A stretch of DNA of 64,000 nucleotides from Acanthosepion lycidas (taxonomy: Eukaryota; Mollusca; Cephalopoda; Sepiida; Sepiidae): assembly GCA_963932145.1 (NCBI GenBank), contig OZ010581.1:79039141-79103140 (forward strand). The letters run 5' to 3'. The position numbers and the translations under genes are program-made. Position 1 is the first letter of the stretch, and each line of letters begins with the position of its first letter. The notes beneath the pieces are model-generated. The model saw nothing but the letters and a program-made list of their open reading frames with translations, searched no databases and was not told the DNA's origin. Of the stretch, positions 22,010 through 32,949 are shown piece by piece.

Positions 22010-22595
22010 GAACATGCGCGATGATAGCACACCACAATTTTCTCTTCTTTGCAGCTCCTATCGATGTTTGACTTTTCATTATCCCTCGCATTCACTGTTA
22101 TGCTATCATTATTTACACAAGCTGTTTTCATCTATCTCACTTGCATTGGATTTGCCATGTGAGTACCAAATACTGCAAGGTCTCTTTCCTCGTTATGCAT
22201 CCCAGAAATTTCAACGGTAACTTTCTAAGTATGACGTTTTTGTTTTTATTTTCTTTGTTGCTGCTTATATAGTATTCTCAGTATCTTCCTGTAGAACAAC
22301 ATTTCAAGTCTCCTCATCATCTGTGTCCAACATTCGCTGCTATATAGGAGGATTGATATTACATAGCTGTTCTACACACCTTTTTTTTGTTTCTATCGGA
22401 ATTTTCCTATTTTTTGTCTTTAGAAGTCAACTTTCGCTCTTACAAAACGTTCTCAGATTTCTGGGTCAAATTTGTCGTCTTTTAAAACAGTCCGCAGAGA
22501 GTTAAATTTCTCTACTTGGCTGAACCTAGTTTCCCTAATTATTAACTTAGAACTTCGACTTCCGTTTTACTGTTGATCATACACTAAGTATTTAC
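22010..22595 (-). pseudogene. RTE/L1-like LINE, 3' portion
   Basis: Nucleotide similarity to the C-terminal thirds of the LINEs at 0.6-1.3 kb and 31.9-32.5 kb: the plus strand shows CCAGAAATTTCAACGGTAAC, then TTTCAAGTCTCCTCATC and CATTCGCTGCTATATAGGAG in the family order. These are antisense of the post-RT block. Heavily decayed. It is followed at once by the GC-rich repeat at 22605. Confidence 0.7.
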
Positions 22596-22604
22596 TCTGT
22601 CTCT

Positions 22605-22885
22605 AAGACGAAGTGTGACACAAGGTCAGTTTTTAAGGCTGAAACCCGAGCGCATACACCCGGGCTACGAACAAAAATTGCCCGCAGCCATCTCAACCGT
22701 CGGTTGCGCTGGCCTTGGTGCGAACACCGATATCTCTCTTTGGTGCTATGAAAGGGCGCGGCCTCGGGCAGCTGTTCCTAAGGGCTGGGCACCTCTCAGT
22801 ATAATTTTTCTCAGTTGCGACTCTGTTCTTTGACGGAGTAGCCCCTGAGTGCGCTCTGCCCAAAGACACACTGATGTCGATCATA
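22605..22885 (+). repeat. GC-rich dispersed repeat, copy 1
   Basis: About 280 bp starting TGTGACACAAGGTCAG and ending CTGCCCAAAGACACACTG. It matches the reverse complement of 63695-63990 across its length, including ACAAAAATTGCCCGCAGCC and GGGCTGGGCACCTCTCA. Open frames on both strands reflect base composition; none carries a motif. Possibly an SINE; no clear pol III boxes. Confidence 0.7.
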
Positions 22886-22889
22886 CACT

Positions 22890-23420
22890 ATGTCATCTTT
22901 AAAATTGATGCTTTACTTCTTACTTTCTTTTAAAAAAACATTTCTCTTACTTCCTACGATCCACCACAATAAATAGATAATTAAATTCAAATAAATGTCA
23001 ACTTGCAAGTTGTTTTTTAAAATATATTTCAAACTGTAAGAAAGCTACTAGGAAACAATACATTTGAAATTCGAGAAATAGAAAAGAGAAAAAACAAAAC
23101 AAAACAAAAAACAGACAATATTTCTAAAATACAGCAAATAAAAAGAATAGGTGTCTTTACTATAAAATTAAAAACATGATGAGTCACTAAACAAAACAAT
23201 CCCGGGAAAACATTTATAGATTAAATGAGGGGGAAATCGCAAATATTAGTAAAAAAAATACAACTTCTTTAGAATTTTGAATTAGTTGGTATAGACCACA
23301 ATATTATAATTATTACCTTTTATGTAGTTTCTTAGAATTCGGTTGACATAACCACTCCCGCCATTCCTACTACATATAATATTAGGTTCTTCGGAAAATA
23401 ATTCCTGATTTTAGAATGAA
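22890..23420. other. No recognisable gene
   Basis: AT-rich spacer with ACAAAACAAAAC-type simple repeats near 23090. Confidence 0.4.
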
Positions 23421-23520
23421 TAGGTTGGTGCAAAAATAATGACGTAATAATGTCGTTTTTTTAACGTTAAAAATACGTCAAAAAACGACATTATTACGTC
23501 ATTATTTTTGCACCAACCTA
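23421..23520. mobile_element. MADE1-like mariner MITE, copy 1
   Basis: 100-bp near-perfect palindrome with TIR TAGGTTGGTGCAAAAATAAT and flanking TA. The longest of six copies; the inner stem adds an extra GTAATAATGTCGTT arm. Confidence 0.92.
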
Positions 23521-23524
23521 ATAA

Positions 23525-24165
23525 TTTGCTTCTGTGTGAAAGGAATCTTATGTTGGATCAGAAGAAACGTCTGCAGCCACTGAATGCTAGGGTAGGGGTG
23601 TTCAGAGGGTGGAGAGCACCTCAATACTCGGTAACGAGTCCTGTCACCGACGACAATATTTTTATAATAATTCACAAAATTATATTACTCATTCCTAATC
23701 ATTAAAATGTCCTCTTTTTCAATTTTAAATCAATTAAATTAAAATATTATATACTCCCTATTATTTCGTTAGAACGACCCTTTGTTGGAACTGTTATAAT
23801 GACAACGTTTATGCCAACGTAGTAGAGACTTTGTAATCGCAGATCCCAATTATAATACACTGTTGAACAATACTTGTATCAGACGTCTTAGAATAATACT
23901 CGTAGTAATACTACTTCGTATAGCGAGAATGGAATAGCGGTCCGAATACTAGTAGAAATAAACGAGAAATAGCCATTACAGTAAGGGAGTATTGACTAGA
24001 ATGGCAAATACATTAGACCACGTGACTTCCTCTATCTATGCATTTCAGCTACGGTCACGTGATCTATCTTATGAATACTGATGTGTTTGTTCACTTGCGA
24101 TCTACGTTTAAACACAAGTGTCAGTAATGACACTTTATTTCTTTATAACACCCCGCATATTGAAC
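23525..24165. other. No recognisable gene
   Basis: Spacer between the MITE and the mariner relic; it could include the relic's decayed 5' UTR. Confidence 0.35.
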
Positions 24166-24177
24166 CTGAAAAAAGAA

Positions 24178-24965
24178 GAGATGCGTTTACTTTTTCTGCA
24201 TAAGTTCAAGCTTGGTCATCGTACTTTTCAAATGGCTCATGATATTAACGGATCATGTGATGAAGGATTAGCACGTGATTGGACAATGCGGCGCTGATTT
24301 CAGAAGTTTAGCTGTGGGGATACGAGTCTTGAAGATCAAGGTGGTAGAGGATGTCCATCTGCAATTGACAATTCGTATCTGAAAACATTAATAGAACAAA
24401 ACTCTTGTCAAAGTTTCAGAGAAATGTCTCAGATAATTGTTGTCAGTATTTCTACAATATTGGACCATCTCAAGAAAATTGGCAAGGTAAAGAAACTCGA
24501 TAAATAGGTTCCATATCAACTCAGTGTTCACCATTTCGAAGTTTGCTCGATGCTGCACCTGCGAAATTCGAATCATTCATTTATTGATCGAATAGAAATT
24601 TGATCCGTTATAACAATCATAAATGATTGGCTCAACGGCTTGATCATGAAGAATGACCCAAACATTTTCCAAAACCGAAATTGCACCAACAAAAGATTAT
24701 TGTGACTCTCTGGATGACTGCCATTGGCGTTATCCATTAAAGCTTTCTGGAATCTAACCGGAGAATTACTGCCAGAGTTTGATGCTAGAAAAGAGATGAA
24801 ATGCACATTCAGTTAAGTAAAAAAAAAAAAAAAAGCATTGATTAATCGATGAATTTTAATTCTGTTTGTTGACTATGCTTGGCCACATGTTGCCTGGAGC
24901 TTACCGTATTGCTACATCCACCATATTGCTCTAATATCTTGCCTACTGACTACCACTTTTTCCAG
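24178..24965 (+). pseudogene. SETMAR/irritans-like mariner transposase relic
   Basis: The plus-strand translation shows a HTH region (KFKLGHRTFQMAHDINGSCD), a second block GDTSLEDQGGRGCPSAIDN matching the DESLEDEERSGRPSEVDN hinge, then ILDHLKKIGKVKKLDK, a strong match to the SETMAR-type HTH end. Further on are FEVCSMLHLRNSNHSFIDRI and, after many stops, HPPYCSNILPTDYHFFQHLE, corresponding to the HPPYSPDL catalytic block. Stops, frameshifts and a poly-A insertion inactivate it. The right end is lost in a (GA)n array at 25006. Similar mariners have TIRs starting TTAGGTTGGTGCAAAA, the same as the MITEs in this window. Confidence 0.83.
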
Positions 24966-24999
24966 CATCTTGAAATAGAGTGTAAAATAGAAAAAAATA

Positions 25000-25005
<6 letters not shown>

Positions 25006-25048
<43 letters not shown>
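25006..25048. repeat. (GA)n microsatellite
   Basis: Perfect dinucleotide array at the right edge of the mariner relic. Confidence 0.9.
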
Positions 25049-25049
<1 letters not shown>

Positions 25050-25050
<1 letters not shown>

Positions 25051-25655
25051 GTAGAGAGACAAAAAGAGATTGCGACACAGAGAGGTATTGTAGTGAGAAC
25101 TTAAATAATGTTTCATAACCTAATGATCTGTTGTGGGCATTTCCGTATTTTAAAGCGAGACTGACACATTTCTTATAACGGTCTGGGAATGGCCATGGTT
25201 GGAAAAGTATAGAGAGCAGCATTTAAAAAATTAAGAAATCTCTATAATTTACACGGATTTCAAATTTCAAATATGTACTTGGGTATGTAGTGTAACCGAT
25301 TCCCATTAGCATATGATTAATTAATTGATTATCGCAATGTGGGGTATTTAATAACAAAACTGATAAGGAAAGTAAATGAAATCTATTAGATTATATATTC
25401 AAACACATATTTAAAAGTCAGAAAAATAAAAATGTTAAATTTCAGCGTCCCAACTCCTTCATGGCATGTGTAATCACTTTAACGAAAACATTGCTTGAAA
25501 TCCTAAACGATGAAGTGCATAAGACGAAAAATCTTTTCAACATTGTCATACATTTTCCTAAAATTGTTCTGATTTATAAAAAATTATATATCATTTATAT
25601 TACTAGTCTGAAGTATTCACGATATATGCTATATATTCCTAGTTTGAAATAATAA
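25050..25655. other. No recognisable gene
   Basis: AT-rich spacer; the 90-aa minus-strand frame is partly translated (GA)n. Confidence 0.4.
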
Positions 25656-25657
25656 TT

Positions 25658-25659
<2 letters not shown>

Positions 25660-25691
<32 letters not shown>
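25660..25691. repeat. (TA)n microsatellite
   Basis: Perfect dinucleotide array. Confidence 0.9.
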
Positions 25692-25693
<2 letters not shown>

Positions 25694-25737
25694 TAAATGG
25701 TAAAATAAATCCGTAGGTATATAATCCGAGTGTGTGA

Positions 25738-25742
<5 letters not shown>

Positions 25743-25791
<49 letters not shown>
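25743..25791. repeat. (TA)n microsatellite
   Basis: Perfect array abutting the 3' tail of a SINE. Confidence 0.92.
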
Positions 25792-26040
<249 letters not shown>

Positions 26041-26631
26041 TCATATTTATAGTTTGCTGTATTTATTAATTTATTATATGTTTATATTGCTAGGTTGAAG
26101 TATTACTTCAATATTGTTATTTTGTATTGTGAAGAAATTAATGAAATAATTTGAAATATTATGTGGGTAGGAGAGTGTAAGCAGAATCATGCAAACTGTG
26201 GTTTATTTTCTCAGATGAATAGGTAAACAGCAACCCACTAGTATGTTAGTTCATAAACTAAATTGGTTAACAAAAGACGGGCGTATTTGCAGATTTGTAA
26301 AATAAACAAGTTGCTTTGTTTTTAACTTTTCTTCTTCATTTCTTTTTCTGTTTCCTTTTTTTTTTCTACTGATTCTCGTTTTATCGACCGAAACATGTTC
26401 TAACGTTTCTTATTTACGTTCAAAGATGGCGGCATTTGTTTGAGGTTGAATGACGACATAGCGTCTGAAACGAAGCGATGCCCGGGGAACCCCGCTGCGA
26501 GCTTCCCAAATTAATACACGTCCTACAAACATTTATTTCAATGGATAGCTGTCGAGCTCTCCGCTATTTCATGTGAAAGCAAATTGTCTATTCAAACATT
26601 TCAATAAATACCTGCAGGATACACAAGACAT

Positions 26632-26632
<1 letters not shown>

Positions 26633-26709
<77 letters not shown>

Positions 26710-26730
26710 TGTGTGTATATATATATATAT
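26633..26730. repeat. (TA)n array with GTGTGTGTG interruption
   Basis: TA repeats to 26706, then GTGTGTGTG and further TA units. Confidence 0.92.
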
Positions 26731-27021
26731 CGACTTAGATGAACAAAAGTATGAACCAATACGTGCGCATATATACGTGTGTTTGTGTGTAAGTACATTT
26801 ATGCGTTTAAGCTTAATAGCAACTTTGTACGTGAGACATGTATATGGTTTTATATAGTAAGAATTTTTATGTCTGGACGACTATACATAAATACAAGTTT
26901 GTGTTTACATATGTATTTGTGTATGACTGTGTGTATTTTATTTTGGGTTTGCGTCTTCTAACATAAATATACGCGACACCCGTGTCAGTAGGTACACAGA
27001 GAGACACAGGCACACATATAC

Positions 27022-27033
<12 letters not shown>

Positions 27034-27116
<83 letters not shown>
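27034..27116. repeat. (TA)n microsatellite
   Basis: Perfect dinucleotide array of about 41 units. Confidence 0.93.
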
Positions 27117-27119
<3 letters not shown>

Positions 27120-27585
27120 TTTTAAATCCATCTATTGACAGCAGATTCTTCCCTCGCACTATATGATTGCTATATATTTACAATCGATATCTATCTATTT
27201 AGATATTTTTGTTTTTTTACAATTTTCTCTTATTGAAGTATTTTCCTTTTTGCCCTGGGGGTAAAAAAATAGAGAAAAAAAAGAAAAGTTTAAAAAAATA
27301 TAACATATAACAGAAATCTGAACATGATGACAGAAAAAAAGGATGAATATTGACTTAATAAATAGAATAAAAAACAATTATCGACAAAGAAATTATAATC
27401 CTAGACGACTAAAAGCTATTTTATTATTGATAAATAAACGTCTGGTATTTTCTGTAAATAGTTCCATGCTGTGTTAACTTCTGACATAAAGTCTACATAT
27501 ATTTAACTGACATTTGGCGTCTATTTTCTTAATTCTATCGCCATAGAGTTTTGTTGCATCTTTGACAAGGAGGTTTATTGAGTAG
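27120..27585. other. No recognisable gene
   Basis: AT-rich spacer with A and T runs. Confidence 0.4.
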
Positions 27586-27589
27586 TTAT

Positions 27590-27970
27590 AGATTTATATG
27601 ATGCTTAGAGTGTTTAGAACGTTCGATTTCTGACCATGAGACCCGGGTTCGAATCTCATCATGGTCGATTTGTCATGGTGACTTCTTGATATTATCGGTC
27701 TGGAGGAGGCGATCTCAGCGTGGGACACCTTTGGAAAGTGCATGAAAACCATACTACGGATTGTTACTCACGCTAGATAACACGCTTCTATCCCAGAAAC
27801 TGTAACCAAGGTCTGCCCCGCATAGTTTCAGTATGAACCACTGGCGGGCTCTGTAGGTGTTGAACAAAGCACAAAAATGAGCCTGAGCAAGCGTCTGCAA
27901 CAGCGATTAGCTAGCCGCCCTAGAAGACGGGTATCCTCAATACAAGTGGCCAGCCATTAACGATTAACTA
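27590..27970 (+). repeat. tRNA-derived SINE (family 3)
   Basis: The head at about 27598-27672 has an A-box-like TTAGAGTGTTTAGAACG and a B box GGGTTCGAATCTC at the right spacing (about 40 nt). A ~300-bp GC-richer body follows with CACTGGCGGGCTCTGTAGG. No second copy was recognised here, so the family is inferred from the pol III boxes alone. Confidence 0.6.
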
Positions 27971-28211
27971 GATATATATGATGTTGAGCCCTTATTTTAA
28001 TGCTGATTCTTTGAACATACCTGTAGGAAACCGTTGAAAATTTTAAAAAAAATCAAACACACCAAGATGGTAAAGAACGGAGGAGGGATTTCCGGTTCCA
28101 ATATGAATACTTTGATTATTTTTGCACACTCTAGATTTCACTTATTAACGAATAAAGCGAAATAAAATAGGGTTTTACGCATCAGAATCAAACAACTACA
28201 GTAATTTATGC

Positions 28212-28286
28212 GGTTGGTGCAAAAATAATGTCGGTTTTTGAGGTATTTTTTAACGTCAAAAACCGACATTATTTTGCACCAACCTA
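28212..28286. mobile_element. MADE1-like mariner MITE, copy 2
   Basis: 75-bp palindrome with GGTTGGTGCAAAAATAATGT at one end and its complement (slightly shortened) at the other; the left outer TTA is mutated to TGC. Confidence 0.9.
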
Positions 28287-28305
28287 ATAACTATCTGGAA
28301 AATTC

Positions 28306-28590
28306 AGTCAGTCATGCCCCATGCTTGATAAACGCTTAGGCGATCATGTATCTTTCGATACATGACTGACGAGGCAGATTTTTCCCCGCAGTCGCTTGCC
28401 ATTTCTTTCTGCGGTAGACCAGTTGCCATCCACGAACCGGACCAGTCCTGCTATTTACTTATAGCTGGGGAGAGAAGAAGATGTTTCTTACCTTTCCCAA
28501 GTGAATGTAATAGATTCGACTGGAATTCGAACTCAGCTCTCCGATTCCTCAATCTGAGCCGCTATTCATTACTCCACCGTTCCTCCTGGA
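28306..28590 (-). repeat. tRNA-derived SINE (family 1), near full length
   Basis: The minus-strand head reads GAATAGCGGCTCAGATTGAG (A-box region) and GCTGAGTTCGAATTCCAG (B box). The body has CTTGGGAAAGGTAAGAAAC, CTCCCCAGCTATAAGTAAAT, GGCAACTGGTCTACCGCAG and the ATGTATCGAAAGATACAT hairpin, all shared with 20836-21120. Confidence 0.85.
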
Positions 28591-28812
28591 ACAATATTAT
28601 GCAGAAATCCGAAGGCATATTGGAATAAAAGTATCTGCCTTCCAAAAGATAAGCAAAGTGTATAGAAACAGGAAAATGTCGTTAAAAATAAACAAAAAAA
28701 GTGTTGAACCGCTAAGGATTGGACATTGATGTGACTCTTGATTTACCAACGTCCTGAAGGGCCACTGTACATAGAAGAAGAATTTCATGATTCAATATAT
28801 AAATGTTATATG

Positions 28813-29697
28813 CAGGGTTCGATGAGTAAATTGTCGCCATTTTATATTTTTAATTTCGCTCATGCGCGTTGTTTTTGATTTTGTCGACTGTACGGTATAG
28901 TAGGGTCAAGTGGACACCGCCTACGAGAAAAAAAAAAAAAAAAAAACACCATGAAAAATTAATCCCGTCAGAAATAAGGAAACGGCATGTTGTACAGCTT
29001 GGCATTCACCCCGGAAGCTTCAATACGAAAATTTCAGAGTGTGTGGTTGTCAATCTGAGGACAGTGTATAAGGATTCGGAAAGAGTTGTTTGAGTCTAAT
29101 GGTGATTACAAAGGTGTTTGGAGTGATCACTAGTGATGGCGACGTTATGCCTCATTTATCTCCCCACAGAGTTTCAGGCTCAACACAGAGGCCTAAATCA
29201 AGTGCCTTGGACAGGGGGTGCTGCGCTGGGTCAAGAGAGTGGCTGATAGAAGACCCTATGTCTTGCAACAAGACTCTGCACCATGCCACACAAGCAAGAG
29301 AACTCTGTCATGGCTGTCAGACAATTTCTACAACCACATCACCCCTTACATTTGGCCAACTAACTTTCAGGACTGTAACCCTTTTGATTATTATTTGTCA
29401 AGCACAGTTGAGCGAGAGACCAACAGAACTTCTTGCAACACCAAAGATGAACTGAAGGCATGGATTGTGGTAGCATTCACAAACTTAAACCAGGAAACCG
29501 TACAGAAGAGGTGCAGGTGATTCCGTAGTCGTCTGGAGGCCGTGGTTGAAGCCAATGGCGATTTTATTGAATAAATTTACTCTTTATTATTCCAAGATAT
29601 TTTTATATAATTTTAATAAATATATCTGTTAAAATGAGATGTCAGTGTTGTTTTCATTTTTGCGTAATTCAGACGACAATTTATCCATCGCACACTG
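28813..29697 (+). mobile_element. mariner-type DNA transposon, internally deleted (885 bp)
   Basis: The left end CAGGGTTCGATGAGTAAATT and right end (reverse complement CAGTGTGCGATGGATAAATT) match at about 20 of the outer 24 positions. TA is present at the right flank (29698-29699); TG at 28811-28812 is probably a mutated TA on the left. Confidence 0.82.
28958..29575 (+). pseudogene. mariner-type transposase, internally deleted
   Basis: Three overlapping frames give, in order: an N-terminal HTH piece (IRKRHVVQLGIHPGSFNTKI...NLRTVYKDSERVV); a core piece VFGVITSDGDVMP; and a long C-terminal part RWVKRVADRRPYVLQQDSAPCHTSKRT (quoted in part), with D in QQDSAPCH, then PTNFQDCNPFDYY (third catalytic region), and after a stop at 29518 FRSRLEAVVEANGDFIE. 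The segment carrying the first catalytic Asp is missing. This lineage differs from the transposases at 15.8, 19.6 and 24.2 kb. Confidence 0.87.
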
Positions 29698-29699
29698 TA

Positions 29700-30320
29700 A
29701 ATACAATTTGTGCTGTCTGCTACTTTAGTTTAATACTGTATGAAGAGTAACATGATATTGTTTTTCGCTGATTTGCTACGAATGTCAATTGCGTAAATTA
29801 TCGAGTAACGGGTAAAACAATGAAAAATGTCATTAAAAAGTAATTTTGCACATCAACTCCCCCCCACAAAAAACCCACTTTATTTTCATGCAGAAAATCA
29901 GCAAAAATGTGGAAAAAAATAAATCAGGGCAAGAGTCTGTCCTAACAATGAATGAAATACTGTGAGGCTTCGTGTCACAAATAAAAATAAAAAGGGTATT
30001 AATGAAAAGGAAAATTTAGCATGCATAAAACAATATAACCAAATTAACTCTTAAAAATAGTTATTCTGCATTAAAATGGTGAGTTTTGGCTCGTAACGGT
30101 ATATTCTCAACACGCTTATTATTTTCATTGTGGTGATGTTAAATGATGTATTTTTTTGTCGATTACAACCTCTTCATTCCAATCGTAAATACATATTCCA
30201 AGCCTGGAATTAACATCAGCGAAATTGCAGGAATGCATGCGAAAAATCTGCTGTGTGCACAGAAAATGTTTTAGAAACCTGCGAAAAAAATTAAAAAAAA
30301 AAAATTAACAGTACCTTCAT
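29700..30320. other. No recognisable gene
   Basis: AT-rich spacer; contains a CCCCCCC run near 29860. Confidence 0.4.
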
Positions 30321-30321
30321 A

Positions 30322-30399
30322 TTAGGTTGGTGCAAAAATAATGGCGTTTTTGACGTTAAAAATATGTCAAAAAACGTCATTATTTTTGCACCAACCTAA
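30322..30399. mobile_element. MADE1-like mariner MITE, copy 3
   Basis: 78-bp palindrome, TTAGGTTGGTGCAAAAATAA with complementary right end. In length and ends it closely resembles the 80-bp human MADE1 design. Confidence 0.93.
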
Positions 30400-30404
30400 T
30401 ACAT

Positions 30405-31366
30405 AGCTGCAGCTTTAAATCTATTCAACAACTGACAAATACAGCCAAAAAATATAGTATACTAGTCTCATGTGTCATCGGCATAACGCATGACGGGGAA
30501 GACCTAGTTTTAGAAAGTATTTGAATATAGGAATAATAGACACTAAATTAAATGATAGCGGATCCTGAAAATTATCAGAAGTCTGAGTGAAAATCGCTCG
30601 ATTACAAACATTCAAACAGGAGCAATACCCATTGGACTTAAGAATATACTTGCTTGTACATAAATTAAAAAAAATAATGATGAAATAGTGAAAGAAATTA
30701 CATCTGTTTTTCAATTCAACCTTTATAAACTTTAACCTACTATGTGTTCACCAAGACTGAATGAAAATGGATAAACGTAAATGTTCCAACGTATTTGTAG
30801 ATGACTGCGCTAGCAGCAAGTGTCACAAGTAATCTTCACCGAGGCATTGGATGTACTGACATTGTTCAAATTGTTCATCACGACAAAATCTGTGGTTTCT
30901 CTTATAAATTGTATCTCATGTCCGCTTAGTATGGGATGAATAAATCAAGGACAAATTAAGTTTTATGTATTGGAGGCGTCAAAATTAAACAAGTACAGAT
31001 ATTTAACAGTCTGTTAAATACCCAAATGTAGATTGAAAGATGCCTTTTGTAGATAGATAGATAGATAGATGGATAGATAGATAGATAGATATCAGAAAAG
31101 AATTTTGTCGTTCAATTTATTTTGCAAGTTAGCAAATGCTCAAGGTGAGATCTCCCGACGATTTCGAAGAAGCTGGCCACCACAATTCCCTTTTAGAAAG
31201 CAACCGTTACACAATCCCCAAAGATGATTACTTATTGTAGTAAAGGCAAAAAATTTGCAAGTGAATTTTCAAACGTGTTTTGGAAGAATTCATATTTTTC
31301 CATATCTAATACACAACTTAATTTTCCCCATCATCAAGGTAAATATAAATCGAGAAAGCAAAACCG

Positions 31367-31401
<35 letters not shown>

Positions 31402-31782
31402 GTAATATTAATTTCGTTTCATTCTTAACCAGACTAATATTTATATTCCATTCTTAGCCACGTTTAAAAATCGATAAATATAAGTAAAGAAAGAAGGCGG
31501 TAAATTAAAATCCACCTCGTTAAAACCCATATGTCAAAGAGGAATCTTGTCTTTCAATGTATTTGGTAAGATAACAAATGCTTAAGATTTATTTACGTGT
31601 AAATATTTTCTAAACCTGAATGTCTAAAGTTTTAACTTCATTAAAAATTATTCTAACTAAATATTTTAAGTACAGGTTGTCCATAAATTATCTGTACAAC
31701 TTCTACAGTTTATTGTATCCAATAGAGTTCAGATGCATCAATACATTTCTTCGCATGTTAATGAAATAATATTGAATTTTTC

Positions 31783-31836
<54 letters not shown>

Positions 31837-31880
31837 GTTTGTTCTTTTTTAATTCAATTTCGTTTGTCGTTTCATGTACA
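30405..31880. other. No recognisable gene; simple repeats inside
   Basis: AT-rich. Holds a (GATA)n array at 31051-31092, a poly-A run at 31369-31397 and a (TA)n array at 31785-31835. An ACAGGTTGTCCATAAATTAT sequence near 31673 looks like a transposon end but has no partner in view. Confidence 0.5.
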
Positions 31881-31889
31881 ACTTCTTTG

Positions 31890-32880
31890 CGACGCACCCT
31901 TCAGGATATGCTCTCATGGCTCTCCGTAATTACCTGTCCTTCATAGCTTTCCACAATTTCCTACCCTTTGTTGTTTTTTTTTATTTCTCTAAACATTGTT
32001 CCGCTATCTATTTACTCCTCATTATATAGGTTATACTTTTCCCGCTTGCCTTCAATCTGTCCCGTGTGTATCAGATTTTCCAAGCTCTCTTTCTTCATTA
32101 TTTGCCCTAGAAATGTCAACTGTATTTTTCTGATGTTAATATAAGTTTCCTTTGTCGTTGATCACATTTTTGCTCCATGGTATTCTCAGCATCATTCTGT
32201 AGAACCATATTTCCGCTGTTTCAAGTCTCTTTTTCATTTGTGAGTCGATTGTCCGACATTCACTGTCATATAGCAGGACTGATATCACATAACAGTTCAG
32301 TATTCTTTTCATTGTAACTCATGAAATGTTTCTGAATAGACTGCATAGCTTTTAGAATTCATATTTGGCTATCCCAATGCGCCTTCAGATTTCAGTGTCA
32401 CTCTTTCCGTTCTCTGTTGGAACACTTCCTTGACATTTAAATTTTGACTTGTTTGATTTTAGTACATCCCATTTGTAATCTGCATGTTGGACTGTTCCTT
32501 TTGCTAATAAGCATGTAGTCTATCTTCTTGCTGTTGATGTTTAGTCCTTTCTTTTCGCTTTCCTTCACTACATTCTGTAGGAGTTCTTATAGTTTTCTGT
32601 CTGCTATCAACATTATGCTATCTGCATACCTTATGTTCTTAAAATTGTGGCCGCCAATAATGAATCCAGGTAAGGTTTCTAATTCTCTCAGAATCATCTT
32701 ACGCTATAGATTGAATAAGTCCGGTGAGAAGATACATCCTTGTCTTACACCCATTTCAATTGTTGTGTTAATATTGAATTCTTTTTCTGTCTGTATCTAC
32801 GCTTTTTTTCTGACGTATAGATTCCAGGATTTATCTAATATCCTTCCGAAACAAGTGCTTGATTTCTTGATTTTTCATGA
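31890..32880 (-). pseudogene. RTE/L1-like LINE, RT C-terminal relic
   Basis: Antisense of the same LINE as at 0.6-2 kb: the plus-strand frame 32528-32926 (antisense) contains blocks parallel to 1350-1580 (AYLMFLKLWPPIMNPGKVSN against AYLMLLRLWSAIMNLGRTSN). On the minus strand these encode the YADD region and the preceding DLFNLY segment. The 3' part from 32480 to 31890 carries the post-RT block. Stops and frameshifts throughout. Confidence 0.78.
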
Positions 32881-32949
32881 AAATGACAATGCCACCAGAA
32901 AAAAAAAAGCTTCATGTCTGTCCTGATTCATAGGGACCAAATCGGAGAG

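Noticed and set aside
22615..22833. 72-aa frame as a possible gene
   Set aside because: It lies within the GC-rich dispersed repeat; the second copy does not keep the frame.
31673..31700. Transposon end CAGGTTGTCCATAAATTATC
   Set aside because: Looks like a terminal repeat but no inverted partner or target duplication was found.
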